Source: Pyricularia pennisetigena (Eukaryota; Ascomycota; Sordariomycetes; Magnaporthales; Pyriculariaceae). Taken from it: 64,000 bases of DNA. Positions 37,009-47,522 of this stretch are shown one piece after another. The DNA lies in assembly GCF_004337985.1 (NCBI RefSeq), contig NC_043740.1:1531200-1595199 (forward strand). Reading direction: 5' to 3'. Made by a program: the position numbers and the translations under genes. Numbering within the stretch: the stretch's first letter is position 1; each line of letters starts with the position of its first letter. The notes under the pieces were generated by a model, which saw only the letters and a program-made list of their open reading frames with translations, was not told where the DNA came from and did no database searches.

Positions 37009-37400
37009 TGAAGTAATTCCGGATCAGCTCCAGCCACCAGGGATAACATACCTACCTAGGTAGGAATGGACCTCAAGAAACCCCCAATCAACTGATGCGC
37101 ATCTTCTAAAGGGTTGCGCCGTCGTTTCTTCCTTCTGGGGTTTAAGTCGGCCGGCCTGGATTTCTGCCTAGATGTTCGGCCATTTGGGAAGGCACAACCA
37201 GCAGCAGGGGCAAATAACTGTGCGTTTTCGACCTTGAACAACTATCAGAACCTGCCACCACCCCTCACAAAGTTTTTCCAATCCTTTTCTTCCTTCCTCG
37301 TCCCAGCAAACTTGGAAAACGACTCTGCACCCGCCTGCGAACAACCGCAAATGTATGACCACAGCAATGATCAGCCCCTCCCCCCTGAAGAGCTGCCGCA
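37009..37400. other. Short intergenic region with a 14-base palindrome
   Basis: 392 bases between the WW and F-box genes. It contains CCTACCTAGGTAGG at 37,051-37,064, then C-rich leader-like DNA before the F-box ATG. No gene is seen. Confidence 0.65.
37051..37064. repeat. 14-base perfect palindrome, TAGGTA/TACCTA family
   Basis: CCTACCTAGGTAGG equals its own reverse complement. It lies about 45 bases downstream of the WW-gene stop. Confidence 0.9.
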
Positions 37401-38309
37401 ATGTCCAGCCTACAGCCAATACCTTCCAACTACTCGGACACCGAGTATTCCTTTCGAGAGGACGAAGCGGACGCCATCATCAAAACCGTCGGTTGGGGCA
37501 GCTGCTGGTACGATGATGTGGTGGTGCGATTCCCCTCTGAGGGAGCATGCGGACGTTGTGTCATCTCTGTCGCAGCCATTCAGCAGAAGATCGACAGAAC
37601 GGCTGGGATCCCCTTGACTGTCTGCCTCTGGAGTCTGCCTCTGGAGCTTCTACAAGATGTGATATGGCGTCTCGACATTCTGTCGCTGTTCAGATTCAGG
37701 CAAAGCAACGCGAAAGTGCGAGAGATGGTGGGAACGCTCAAGGAGTACGGGATCATCATGGACCATGCCATCAATGTAGTCTGTGCCCATTTCCGCACGT
37801 ACAAAACTGCAGAAATCCCCCTTCACGACCTGTCCCAACTGGTGTGCACCAAGGACTGCGTCTTGTGCGGCGACTTTGCGTCAATAATTTTTCTTCCCAC
37901 TTGGATTAGGTGCTGCTACACATGTCTGAATTCCAGCTATGAGACCCGCGTGCAGACAAAGGCTTGGGCGCGCAAAAGCCTTACTCTGAACAAATTACAA
38001 GCGGAAAAGCTCGAAATTTTGAGGACCTTGCCAGGCAGGTATGGCAAAAGCGGCTGCATCGTCTTCGAAATTAGAAAAGACATCATCATCTCCATCCACC
38101 AGGCATGCAAGGTGGCCGGTCTTGAGAGAGAGTTTATCACAGCTTCAGACGACCATCATCATCAATCCATCTCATGGCCTGCTGCTGTGCCCCATACTAC
38201 AATAGCCAGACCGGCAAAGTCACCCACGGTTTTCGATGTGCAGGGTGTTACAAGTGGTACATGGATCAAGAAGAGTTGTATGATGAGTTCTGACTGGGAT
38301 CGGCAGTGA
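37401..38309 (+). CDS. F-box-like protein, frame interrupted near its 3' end
   Basis: The open frame encodes 302 aa. An F-box-like segment (LPLELLQDVIWRLDILSLFRF, about residues 79-99) is followed by a cysteine pattern typical of a fungal F-box family: CTKDCVLCGDFASIIFLP then CCYTCLNS, which may bind zinc. F-box proteins link substrates to SKP1-cullin ubiquitin ligases. The family normally continues with another Cys-x2-Cys segment and a FLEH(F)xxC region. Those segments are present downstream but in other frames (see the next entry), so residues after about 260 of this frame are probably not the original protein. No intron with acceptable signals restores the frame. It may be a decaying gene or carry sequence errors. 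Confidence 0.65.
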   Translation: MSSLQPIPSNYSDTEYSFREDEADAIIKTVGWGSCWYDDVVVRFPSEGACGRCVISVAAIQQKIDRTAGIPLTVCLWSLPLELLQDVIWRLDILSLFRFRQSNAKVREMVGTLKEYGIIMDHAINVVCAHFRTYKTAEIPLHDLSQLVCTKDCVLCGDFASIIFLPTWIRCCYTCLNSSYETRVQTKAWARKSLTLNKLQAEKLEILRTLPGRYGKSGCIVFEIRKDIIISIHQACKVAGLEREFITASDDHHHQSISWPAAVPHTTIARPAKSPTVFDVQGVTSGTWIKKSCMMSSDWDRQ

Positions 38310-38480
38310 AAACAAATCTTGGCAGTTCGTGCCGAATCGATGCTGCATGACCGCAACAGCTTCCTCGAGCACTTCAAGCGATGTCAGGAAGGCCAGCGTC
38401 TCTGGGAATCAAGTGATGGAGGCGCCCTGCTGCCGGCACATTTGTCACCAACACTGCGAAAGTACCGATTGACTGAGTGA
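38190..38480 (+). pseudogene. Displaced 3' remnant of the F-box gene
   Basis: From about 38,190 to 38,291 the second frame (codons starting at 38,198) reads YYNSQTGKVTHGFRC, then AGCYKWYMDQEELYDEF before a stop. From 38,292 the original frame resumes as SDWDRQ, meets TGA at 38,307-38,309, and then reads on as KQILAVRAESMLHDRNSFLEHF and QRLWESSDGG to a stop at 38,478-38,480. These pieces match the usual C-terminal order of the family. Two frame changes and one in-frame stop therefore separate them from the main frame. Confidence 0.6.
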
Positions 38481-39125
38481 GGTCGGTTGCATAATATTCA
38501 GTTGGTGTTGACAGATTAACAAGGCCGTTTGATTGAGGGCTGTAGATGGACAGACGGACAAAGATAGGAAGCAAGTTGTTAGATTTGCCTAGCTCGTGTT
38601 AGTTGCTCCAAAAATTGGCCCAGTAGGTTCGAAAGTTGTCGGTAGTGAATCACGTGATACAAGCTTGCCGCACCGTACCCATACAGTAGATCTTGATTGA
38701 TTGACTGTCGGATTAGCAACCTGGCAACTCCGCGCCGTCCGTTGGTTCCAGCGGCGGCTACCGCTAGCAGCCGCCACTTACAACGCTACCTTTCTTTCCC
38801 TTGGATGTTTCAGCTAGGACTGAACCCGAGCGATATCATACAGGAGAGACAAAGTTCATCTCTGAAACCAGGCATACGAGTTCCAATCAATCCACGATCA
38901 AAAATAATATTTCATGACCAGAAAATATTCATTCATCTTCTAGCGTAAAACTGTCTTATAACCGACCATCCGCTACGCGTTTACCTTTCACAGGGTCGAT
39001 TCACTATCTACGAAGCTCCGCACCGGCGCCGCTCCAAGGCCAGGTTTCGGCCTCTCAGCCAACTCTCTCCTGCCCAACTGAAGCATTACAAGCCGCCCCC
39101 CCCCCCCCCAAACAGCTCGGCCATC
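38481..39125. other. Intergenic region upstream of the E2 gene
   Basis: 645 bases without a gene. It holds TTGATTGATTGA-type sequence at about 38,693-38,704 and a C14 run at 39,096-39,109, only 16 bases before the E2 start codon. Confidence 0.65.
39096..39109. repeat. C14 homopolymer in the E2 leader
   Basis: A perfect run of 14 C in the probable 5' leader, just upstream of the ATG at 39,126. Confidence 0.9.
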
Positions 39126-40114
39126 ATGGCGACTCCCAAGTTCAATTCCAAGTCTCCCAACATACGGCGCATCCGTGAGTCTCCCCTGCCTCGCTTCACC
39201 CCACTTTCCCCCACAACCAAGCAACTCACCCAGGTCTACAAAACAGCCGACCATACGCGAAGCTAACCGCAACCCCAGTCCGTGAAGCCCAGGAGCTTTC
39301 AGCCTCGCCATCCCCAGACTACACAGCGACGCCGATCGAGTCGGACCTTTTCGAGTGGCACTTTACGCTCAAGGGCCCTCCGGACTCGGTCTACGCCGAG
39401 GGCATCTACCACGGCCGCATAGTGCTCCCGCCGACGTACCCGCTCCGCCCGCCGTCGTTCCGCTTCATCACCCCTTCGGGCCGCTTCGAGGCCAACCGCG
39501 AGATCTGCCTGTCCATATCGGGCCACCACGAGGAGACGTGGCAGCCCGCATGGGGCGTCCGCACCGCCCTCGTCGCCCTCCGCTCCTTCATGGAGACGGA
39601 CCCCAAGGGCCAGCTCGGCGGGCTCGAGACCACAGACGCCGTCCGGAGGCGCCTCGCGACCGAGTCGAGGACGTTCAAGTGTGCCGTCTGCGCCAAGTCC
39701 AATTCCGACATCATAGCTGAGGCAGAGGCCGCCTCCAAGGACGTTGAGGGCCAGGCGGCTGAGGTGGTGGTGCCGGACGAGTTGAAAATGGGCTGGCGGG
39801 ACGAGATGGCCCAGGCAGAAGGTGCTGCGGGTAGCGGCGGTGATGCTGCCCCGGCTGCGCCTGCATCGGCTCCTGCCGCAGTGCCAGGTCGTGATTCCGA
39901 GACTGCCGCGCTTGCCGAGGGTTTCGTCCCGACCACCGCACCCGCACCACCTCAGCCTACGAGGACGATACCGCTTCCTCCAGCGCAGCAGCACCACCAG
40001 GTAGCGCAACTGGTCCAGTACTCCGACGATGGCGTGCTCGCCTGGCTGGACAGGGCCATCGTCATCGTGGGTTTCCTTTTGGTGGCCATGTTCCTCAAGT
40101 TGCTGGTAGCTTGA
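39126..40114 (+). CDS. Tail-anchored ubiquitin-conjugating enzyme, UBE2J/UBC6 type
   Basis: This E2 acts at the ER membrane in ER-associated degradation. It has two exons, 39,126-39,174 and 39,279-40,114, with a 104-nt intron (GTGAGT...GCTAACC...CCCCAG), giving 294 aa. The UBC fold fills the first 150 residues: PSPDYTATP, the HF/HG region, PPTYPLRPPSFRF and the active-site segment ANREICLSISGHHEETW with Cys 93. A linker rich in Ala, Glu and Pro follows, and the C-terminus ends with a hydrophobic tail anchor (IVIVGFLLVAMFLKLLVA). The SISGHHEETWQP wording resembles UBE2J1 more than classical Ubc6, so I leave the symbol open. Fungi often carry both types. Confidence 0.93.
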
Positions 40115-40656
40115 GTATGAGTCCTGGACCCTGCGTATGAGCTTTTAATTATTATTCACTTATTTCTTTTTTTCTTATGTTCCACCTCACCTCTCTCTCA
40201 TGCTTCAATTATCTCACTTGTGTACAAAAATACCCCTCGTAGGAGAGTGAACAGGTAAGGGTGTGCTGTTCATCATTGGTTCAGAGTCATGGCGTTTAGG
40301 AGTTATCTGATGGGTATTGTAAGCAGACAGCGTTTTTTTCTTCTTTTTTTTTTGTTTTTTTTTTTTCTCCTCAGAAAAGCAGATCGAATCCAAATTGTGT
40401 TAGGATGGACGTGTGTACAACGCGGACAAAACAGTAACAGTATACCGATGACAATTTCAGTGATTCCTTCTCCTAGTTCTGACATCTGATATGATTGATG
40501 TAGACGTCGCATGCCTTGATCCCAATTCCATGTTTGAAGAGCAAGCAAACATGCCTTTTGCTTCCCAACTGTTCGTCGATGGCATTAAACACCCAACTCC
40601 CCAAGGACTAAAGAAAACCCCCCAGCTCCTTTACCTAAAAAAATTCCGAGGGTCCA
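40115..40656. other. Convergent intergenic region (3' ends of the E2 gene and TFC3)
   Basis: 542 bases, T-rich at 40,330-40,367, between two genes running toward each other. No gene or RNA is seen. Confidence 0.7.
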
Positions 40657-43600
40657 TCAAGCCGTATCCTCACCATCCGAGACTTCTTCATCAATCGTGA
40701 GTTTGGACATGCCCAGCCACCACCAATCGTTGACACACAGCCCGCCGCCGGCAACCATCTCCCTGAGCAATCCCAACTTAACGCCCCAGTCCATGATGCA
40801 CTGGACGTCATACGGTTCCGTCAGCGGGCCCAAGGCCGCGCTCGCCCGCTCCGGCCCCATCGAGCCCCTCGTCGCCAGAATGAAGAAGACGGCCGAGACA
40901 AACCTCGCCCAGCGCGTCCAATCGATCGTGCCCAAAAAGTCACACCAGGTCGGAAGCTGCCCGTTGGGCCCCATCCCCGGCGGAGTCGAGGTCCTGACCC
41001 GGTCAAGCAGGGGGATATCTTCGTTGTAGACGTACTTGTCGGTTGGAATGACCCTGACGCTGAATTGGTAAAAGTCCTTGTTGTATTTCCTCGTCTCGTA
41101 GTTGCCTGGATCGAAGCCAAAGGGTATGTTCGGGATGTCGATCGGCTCGACCTTGATCCTGCCGTGGGCTTGAAGATTCACAATCGCCATGATGGCACCG
41201 TCGTCCACTGTAAAGTCGAGCCGGTCTAGGATCTTGCCCTGACGGAAAAGACTGTCGAGATGGGCCTTGAAGACGGCCGCCTGGGAGAACTTGTGCGGCT
41301 GCGAGTACTTGTCCAGGGTCGTGTAGAAGAACTGCGTATACTTGTACGGTCGTCCAGACTTGAGCGCGGCCGGCTTGCTCTTTTTTATCACGCGACGGCG
41401 CTGCAGGTCGATCATTGCCCCCTGGAGAAGGCAGCTGACCTCTTGATCGTCGCGAACGCCGAGCGAATACACCCTGTCCCTGATGGAGCCCGGCGAGTAG
41501 AACTCGGGAGGTGTCGAGCACAAGGCCCGGATCCAAGATGTGATGATCGATTCCAGAGAGTTGTAGCTTGTGAGCTGCGGCTTCGCTGGCATGGCCGCCA
41601 CCTCAGATGTAAAGTCCTGGAACCTGTTCCAAATAGATCTTTGGTAGTGGAAGTACGTGTCCCGCCACTCTGGCACGGTGTAGGCGTTTTCATCCACAAC
41701 GTATTCTTGTTCAAGCCCCTCTTTGGTCGCAGGGAGAACAATGTCTTGTTCAATCATCTCGTTGAGAGTCCACCGTATCAGGCGCCTCCAGTCGTAAGCC
41801 AAAACGTCATCATAGTTGAGTGGCGGCAGCTCTCCTTCTTCGTATGCTTCGAGGAATTTATCCTGAAACAATTCCGTGGTTGCTTCGATGTAGAATGATC
41901 GAGTCTTCCTCATATGACCCCAGAATTTCCTCAGAGCCGAGAGCTTCACGTCAGGAAAGAGTCTCATCATCAAACCCCAGTCAATCACCTTCTCAACACC
42001 GCCGAGAAGAACCCTGACGGCTATGAAAGCTGCGAGCTTAGTGTTCTCGGCTGACCAGTCCACATCGTCATCCACCTCCATCAGTTCCTGTGCCGAATAG
42101 TCTTCCCGAGTGTGCGGGAAGGCAGTCAACTCTCTAACTTTTCGGAACACGGGGACTCTGGCAGGAGCAGGCACGGGAGCTGGAGGTTCAAACTGAACTG
42201 GAAGTTGGGTAGCAAAGGGTGTAGGCTCGGCAGACGGAACAGCAATTACATCAGAATCGCTCCAGGTGTGCTCGTTGCTCGCAGATGCTCTTAGATTGCT
42301 GGTCCCTCGTCCACCCAGGGGACCGCCACGCACATTCGATGGCCCGCCAGCATTCGAGCCACGAGTGCGATAGGGCCCGCGAGGAGCACGAGGAATCGTC
42401 AGTCTGTATGCACCCTGCCTCTCATATCTATACACATCCCTAGCCAGGATCTTGTATGGTAGGTCGAGAACATTGAATTGGTCTGCAGCGAACCATTGCA
42501 AGTTAGGACTGTCAACTCCCTCGAATGCCTGTGGATCCACCGTGAAATTAAGGAAGCAGTACTCTGGGGCTAGGGTTGAAGACTGGAGCAGCCGGGACGT
42601 CTCGTCCGCCTGCTCCCATTCACGACAAGCATCGACGTGCCAGGTGAACCTAGCCCAGTGGGGATCAGCCCATTCATCGTCGATGTGAGGAAAGTTGTGC
42701 GGTATCTCTTCGACCTTTCCTGGCAACTTTTGCCTCAGGAAGGGATCACTGATAGGGGCTGAATCTTCAGAACCCCCTTCTCCATTAGCATCCACACGAC
42801 TGGTTGGTTCCAGTGGAAGTGCAACGCCACTGTCATGAAGAGCAATGGTCCCATTGAAAAAGTATGGTGGGAGGCTGTCCAGACCCGGGTTTGAAGACTC
42901 AAACAGGCTTCTCCTCTTTGGTTGTCTCGGTTGTGCGAGCGAAGCCTTAAGTCTACTCCGCAACAGCTCACTCCTATCTCCCGGAGGAAACGAGCGAGTG
43001 TTTTGTATAGGGGAAGGCCTGAATGCCGAAACGTGTGTTCGCCTAGCCGGTGACTCATGTTTTGCGAGCCTGTCACTTCGGGTTTCTTCATAAAATGGCG
43101 CCTTCAACACTTCAACCTCGACCTGTTTTCTCCGAGAGGCCCTACTATGCATGCGAGACGACTCGTCCGCTAACCTAGCATGGAGGGCTTCGAGGGTCTC
43201 GGGGGATGGTTCAAACCCAGGTGGGACGTATGGCAGCGGATGGGCGGCCTGGATTCGTTCTTTCATTGCGGCAATCTTTGGGCTTGAGTCGGGTACCCCT
43301 TCTTTTATTGCCAAGTACAGTTTTGAGATTGAACCTTTTTCATCTCTCCACGCATAAGCGTACGTGCGCAACCATCCGCGACGCTCCATGGTTTTAACAA
43401 TGGCCAGACATGAACGAAAGCTCGGGTGAACTTCTCCGGGAAACTCCTTCTCGTGCATGGTGTAAACAGCATACCACATCGCCTTATCCCCCGGGAAAAC
43501 CCCATCGTGAACATCGACTAGGTATTGGATTATTGATATTGTCCGGTGCGAAGTTTCCAGCAACTTTGGGTTGGTCAGAGGCGGCAAAACAAATTTAGGA

Positions 43601-46600
43601 AATCCACCGTAATCTTCAGAACGTGAAACTTGGGCGGTAGTTGGATCTTCTTGCTGGTCCATCGGCACATCCTCGGCTGGAGACATTTCCTCGACAGCCT
43701 CTGCTGGAGCGTCCTCGCTCACCACGGCGTCCACCCTAAGCGGCTGCGGGTTTTCTATCACGATGGTGTCGTTAACCGGTACGTCCGACCGACCAATGGC
43801 TGGCGAATCGACCATGCTTACATCAGGCTCAGCGGGTAGGCTTTGACCAAGGACCAGAGGTGCTTCTTCAGTTGCACCTTCCTCCAGCGATCCTATGCCG
43901 CGACAAGTTGCGAAGCCACTCTCTGGCCGTTTGCCGGCTTTGCGCCCGAATGCAGTCGAGGGCTGCTCCGGCTCATGGTTGGGCTTCTTAAGCTGCGACC
44001 GTGCGGACCGTTGGCCTCTTCCAGTCAGAGGGCCTTGGTCTTCAATGCCATCAACATGACTTCTTCGCCGTTTGTCTGGCTTTTCTGGCATGACCTTCGG
44101 ATCAAAGTCGGGGTTACAGGGCGTCTGTGATTTCTCTTGGTGGTATTTAAGTCCATTGTCGTTCTTGTAGACCGATCCGCATCGATCGCATTTGTAGCCC
44201 TCGGCTTTCCACTTCCGCTTGATGCCATTAGCCGCCTTGCCGGACTTCTTAGGCTTTTTTGGTTTCTTGAGCTTTTTCTCAACTGCGGTACCCATCCGTA
44301 GGCTTTCGACCTGGTCTCTAAGCGTGATCGCAGCCTCGCAGACTTCCGCAGTGTTGTCGAAATGAAATATATACGGCCATCGAGAATTGTTCCGGGTCGC
44401 ATTGATGACCAAGCACTTATCATCATCGTCAGGGGGTGTATCGATGGCCGGGTTGTCCACAATGCTCGCGATGGTGATTTGCAAAGAGGGCTTGTTGGCC
44501 GCTTTTCCACTGTACTCAAAGACGACCATTTGGTCGCTTGAAGAGACCCTGAGTCGGCCAGGGCGTCCATTGTAGCGCGCTTCCATCGTGAGATCCGGGG
44601 CCGGAGTCTCCTCATCAGACTCTTCCTCGTCTGAAGGCTCGCTGTCTCTATCCTCATCGTCAGTAGCAAGGGATAACTCTGACAGCTCAAAGCCTGCCGA
44701 AACCTGCCAGCGCTGGACGGTCTGACCAACAAACTTGACGATTATAGACTTCACTGGGTTCTTGGAGGGGCGGCCCTTTTTCTTAGGACGCTCACTGTCC
44801 TGAGCAATCAAGGCACGTGCGCCAGCCTCGATATCTAGCCGGCGTTCGAGCGGTCGACTGCGTTTTTTTGATTCGCGTGTATGCGCTTCGAGATCACCTT
44901 GGTCAGTATTGTTTTTGTTTGCCTGACCCACGGCGACTGCCTCTTGGCCTTTTCCAGCATCTTGCGACCCTGCACCTGGTGGCACTGTTGCATTCAAAGC
45001 TTCAACCTCCTCCTCCACTTGAGATATGTCGCCAAAACGAGCCCTTTTCGCCGGGTGCTCGTTGGGCGTATCCTCAACCTGGGCAAGAACAGTATTCTCA
45101 GAATGTATGCTGAGCGGCTTCATCATCCTCGTCTGCTCGCCATAGTCATTGGTGATTCGTGCGAGGGAAGTCAAAGTAGCATTCGCCGGAGTTGCCGCAA
45201 GCGTCTCCAATATTGGCCCAAATCCCAAAGCTTTCATCGCTGCGGCTGGATCAAGGGTCCCTGTAATCGTAGCATGCAAGGTTCCAAGCGCAATTTCTGG
45301 GCCGTGAGAAGGCTCGGTGGTGAACACCCGCGATCGAGGACCCCTGTTCTCAGGACGAATTGCCAGGTGGCTGAGATGGTCCGGCTGAATGTCAGGCTTT
45401 GACAGCACGGGCATAAGACTATCCATGTAGCGACGAAAAGCATAGCCGACAGTCAAAGTGCTGACCTGAGGACCCGTGAGACCCTGAAAGGCAGATCGCT
45501 TGATGGTGTCATATACCAGGTTGACCAACGGCCTTTCAGGCGACCACTTTGAAAGCTGGGCCGACACAACTGGTTTGGGGCCACCTGTAGGTATCTGAGC
45601 CTCCACCGATTTGTTTCCCTTCTTCGCGCCCTTGGTGTACTGAGCCTTGCCACCGCCTGTCGAAAGATACTTCTCCCATTCATCGTCTGTAGGCTCTCGC
45701 ACATACTTGACACAGTCCTTGAAAACTTTACCGGTCTCACCAAGCTTTGCAGCTACATACTTGGTGATACCAGCACTTGCAAACCTGCGAAGCATTCTCG
45801 CGAGAACCTTCATCTGCCAACGCACACCGTGGATGCCAAGCTTGTTCTTCAAGTCGGCGATTCGCATAACCTCCCATGCTCTAATCACGGCGATGGCGGT
45901 GCGGCCAAAGGACTCATACTCAATAGTTACGCCAGTCCAAAGGTGACACCATGGGACCGGCCGCAGGCTCTTCGTAAGGTTATCCCGTGAAAGGTCCAGA
46001 TCACGACCCCAAGTGTTGGGATTCTCTGCGCTGGGCAGATCCGGAGGTGCGAACTGTGTGAGCCAGAGCTTGCTCGTCTTGGAGCCGCGGAGCACCACGG
46101 TACGCTTGACGATGTAGCCCTGCTCAGCAAGTTTGTCTGTCCTCTTGGGGACAGAGCGAATGTCACCACCTCCCATCTTACACAGGTTTCCCTGTGAACA
46201 ACCCTCGTAGTGACAGGATGCCAGCTTGGGCAGCAGTTTCCAGCAGAGGGGAGGGATCTTGAGAAAGTCAATGCCATGGCCTGTGATGTTGATCCATGTC
46301 AGTTCCTCAGAGGTAAATATCCGTGGCTGGAAGTTCGGCAGGCCATCTTTGCCCGCATGAACAATGGTATCTGACTGTGCCACCGCATCTTTTGATATCT
46401 CTGGTAATTGAAAGATGGACTCAAATGGCAAGTGATTCCAGGTTTTGTCGGACCTGTTGCTACCGACGAATATCTCGGCCCTGGCAGCAACATCATGCCA
46501 CACCGGAGCCGCAATTTCGACGTCTACTGGTTCGATGCTGTCGACATCCGTATTTGCCGTGTTTTCGACGGCAGCGCCGCTCTTTGCTGGTGCATCGTTC

Positions 46601-46778
46601 TTGTCGTCTGCATCTTCGAGATACCTTTTTACGACGAGAACAAATTTTTGGGGAGTAAGACCTACCAGTCGTTAGCAATGCCTTTATGATATCAGTGCAC
46701 GCCCTTCCTACCTTCATCGTCTGCAAACGATATCTCCCGCACACACCACTCCACCAGTCTATCCACCCCTTTACCCAT
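40657..46778 (-). CDS. TFC3: TFIIIC B-block-binding subunit (tau138-like)
   Basis: Largest TFIIIC subunit, which recognises the B-box of tRNA genes and recruits TFIIIB for Pol III. It has two exons, 46,778-46,712 and 46,661-40,657, with a 50-nt intron (GTAGGA...GCTAACG...GGTAG), giving 2,023 aa. The first exon supplies MGKGVDRLVEWCVREISFADDEG, and exon 2 continues LTPQKFVLVVKRYLED, typical of the family's N-terminus. Later come winged-helix-like B-block regions, an AT-hook-like KKKGRPSKNP at about residue 650, a Cys2-His-Cys finger (C847, C850, H863, C871), and the conserved C-terminal half with YDDVLAYDWRRLIRW. The finger and AT-hook could add DNA contacts. It is in tandem with the gene at 47,523-48,579. 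A B-box-like word lies about 490 bases upstream of its ATG on the same strand. Confidence 0.92.
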
Positions 46779-47268
46779 TTTGATAGACTAGCGTGGCTAC
46801 TAAGGAGATGCATCTCGTGAGCAATTAGCGATATTTTTATCATGGAGCGAGAGGACTAAACTGGTAGACAAGTGCATACCTCGACAGCCATCTGGAAAAA
46901 GAAAAAAAGAAAAAAAAAAAGAAGAAAAAAAAGCTGAGGCCGGGAAAGCTCCAGAACAGGTTGCGTGAGTTCAAGTCGTGGTGGGTGAGCAAAGACGCAG
47001 AAAAGTTGCGCTGAAATCTTTGTTTGATCCAGCTTCAACTTCTGTGACGCACGCACAACTGACCTTGTTCGTCGCGTGACTGAATCCAGTAGCCGGTTAG
47101 AACGTGAAGGGAATAGCTTTCTGATGACCAATGCGAGATCGATTTCGCATGTGAATCCAGCAGTGCTACCTGGTACGTATGTGAGAAAGAGGAATGATGC
47201 GCGACGGTCGAAATTTTTTTTTTTTTCATCTCCTGAAAGTGAGAAAATTGTGAGTGGGTGCAATCGCT

Positions 47269-47279
47269 AGAATCGAACC
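47269..47279 (-). promoter_or_regulatory. B-box-like element upstream of TFC3
   Basis: The minus strand reads GGTTCGATTCT, matching ten of eleven positions of the TFIIIC B-box. It lies on the same strand as TFC3, about 490 bases before its ATG. No A-box or foldable tRNA surrounds it: the stretch between CTGTTAA and TTCGATT is too short for an anticodon 3' stem, variable loop and T-stem. In yeast an extra-TFIIIC site in the TFC6 promoter mediates autoregulation; a similar role here is inference. Confidence 0.35.
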
Positions 47280-47320
47280 CAACACCTTAACAGTAGACGA
47301 TTTTAGTGATGTATTTGAGT

Positions 47321-47354
47321 GGTGGGGCACAAAAACCAGATGTACTGCCCCACC
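47321..47354. repeat. 9-bp inverted repeat
   Basis: GGTGGGGCA at 47,321-47,329 pairs perfectly with TGCCCCACC at 47,346-47,354, leaving a 16-base loop. It is upstream of TFC3 and downstream of the stop at 47,523 on the minus strand. Confidence 0.85.
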
Positions 47355-47522
47355 TTGCGATCCTCCGTCGGACAAGATACTGAATCACATGGGCGCCAGG
47401 CAGTCGACAACTCTGACTGATCGAGTTATGCGACATTAGCATAATATCTCAATACTTACGCGGCATTCGCGAGAAGGGGTATCGTGTATTTGAACGAGGA
47501 CAACGCAAAATTCTATACTGTA

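Larger units (their letters stand above)
46779..47522 (-). promoter_or_regulatory. Upstream region of TFC3
   Basis: 744 bases between TFC3 and the end of the upstream minus-strand gene. It contains A-rich (46,891-46,932) and T-rich (47,213-47,226) patches, a B-box-like word at 47,269-47,279 and a 9-bp inverted repeat at 47,321-47,354. No protein gene is seen. Confidence 0.55.

Noticed and set aside
47264..47345. tRNA-Asn-like sequence (CTGTTAA followed by GGTTCGATT, minus strand)
   Set aside because: Only nine bases lie between the supposed anticodon loop and T-loop, stems do not pair and no A-box is present. Kept only as a B-box-like word.
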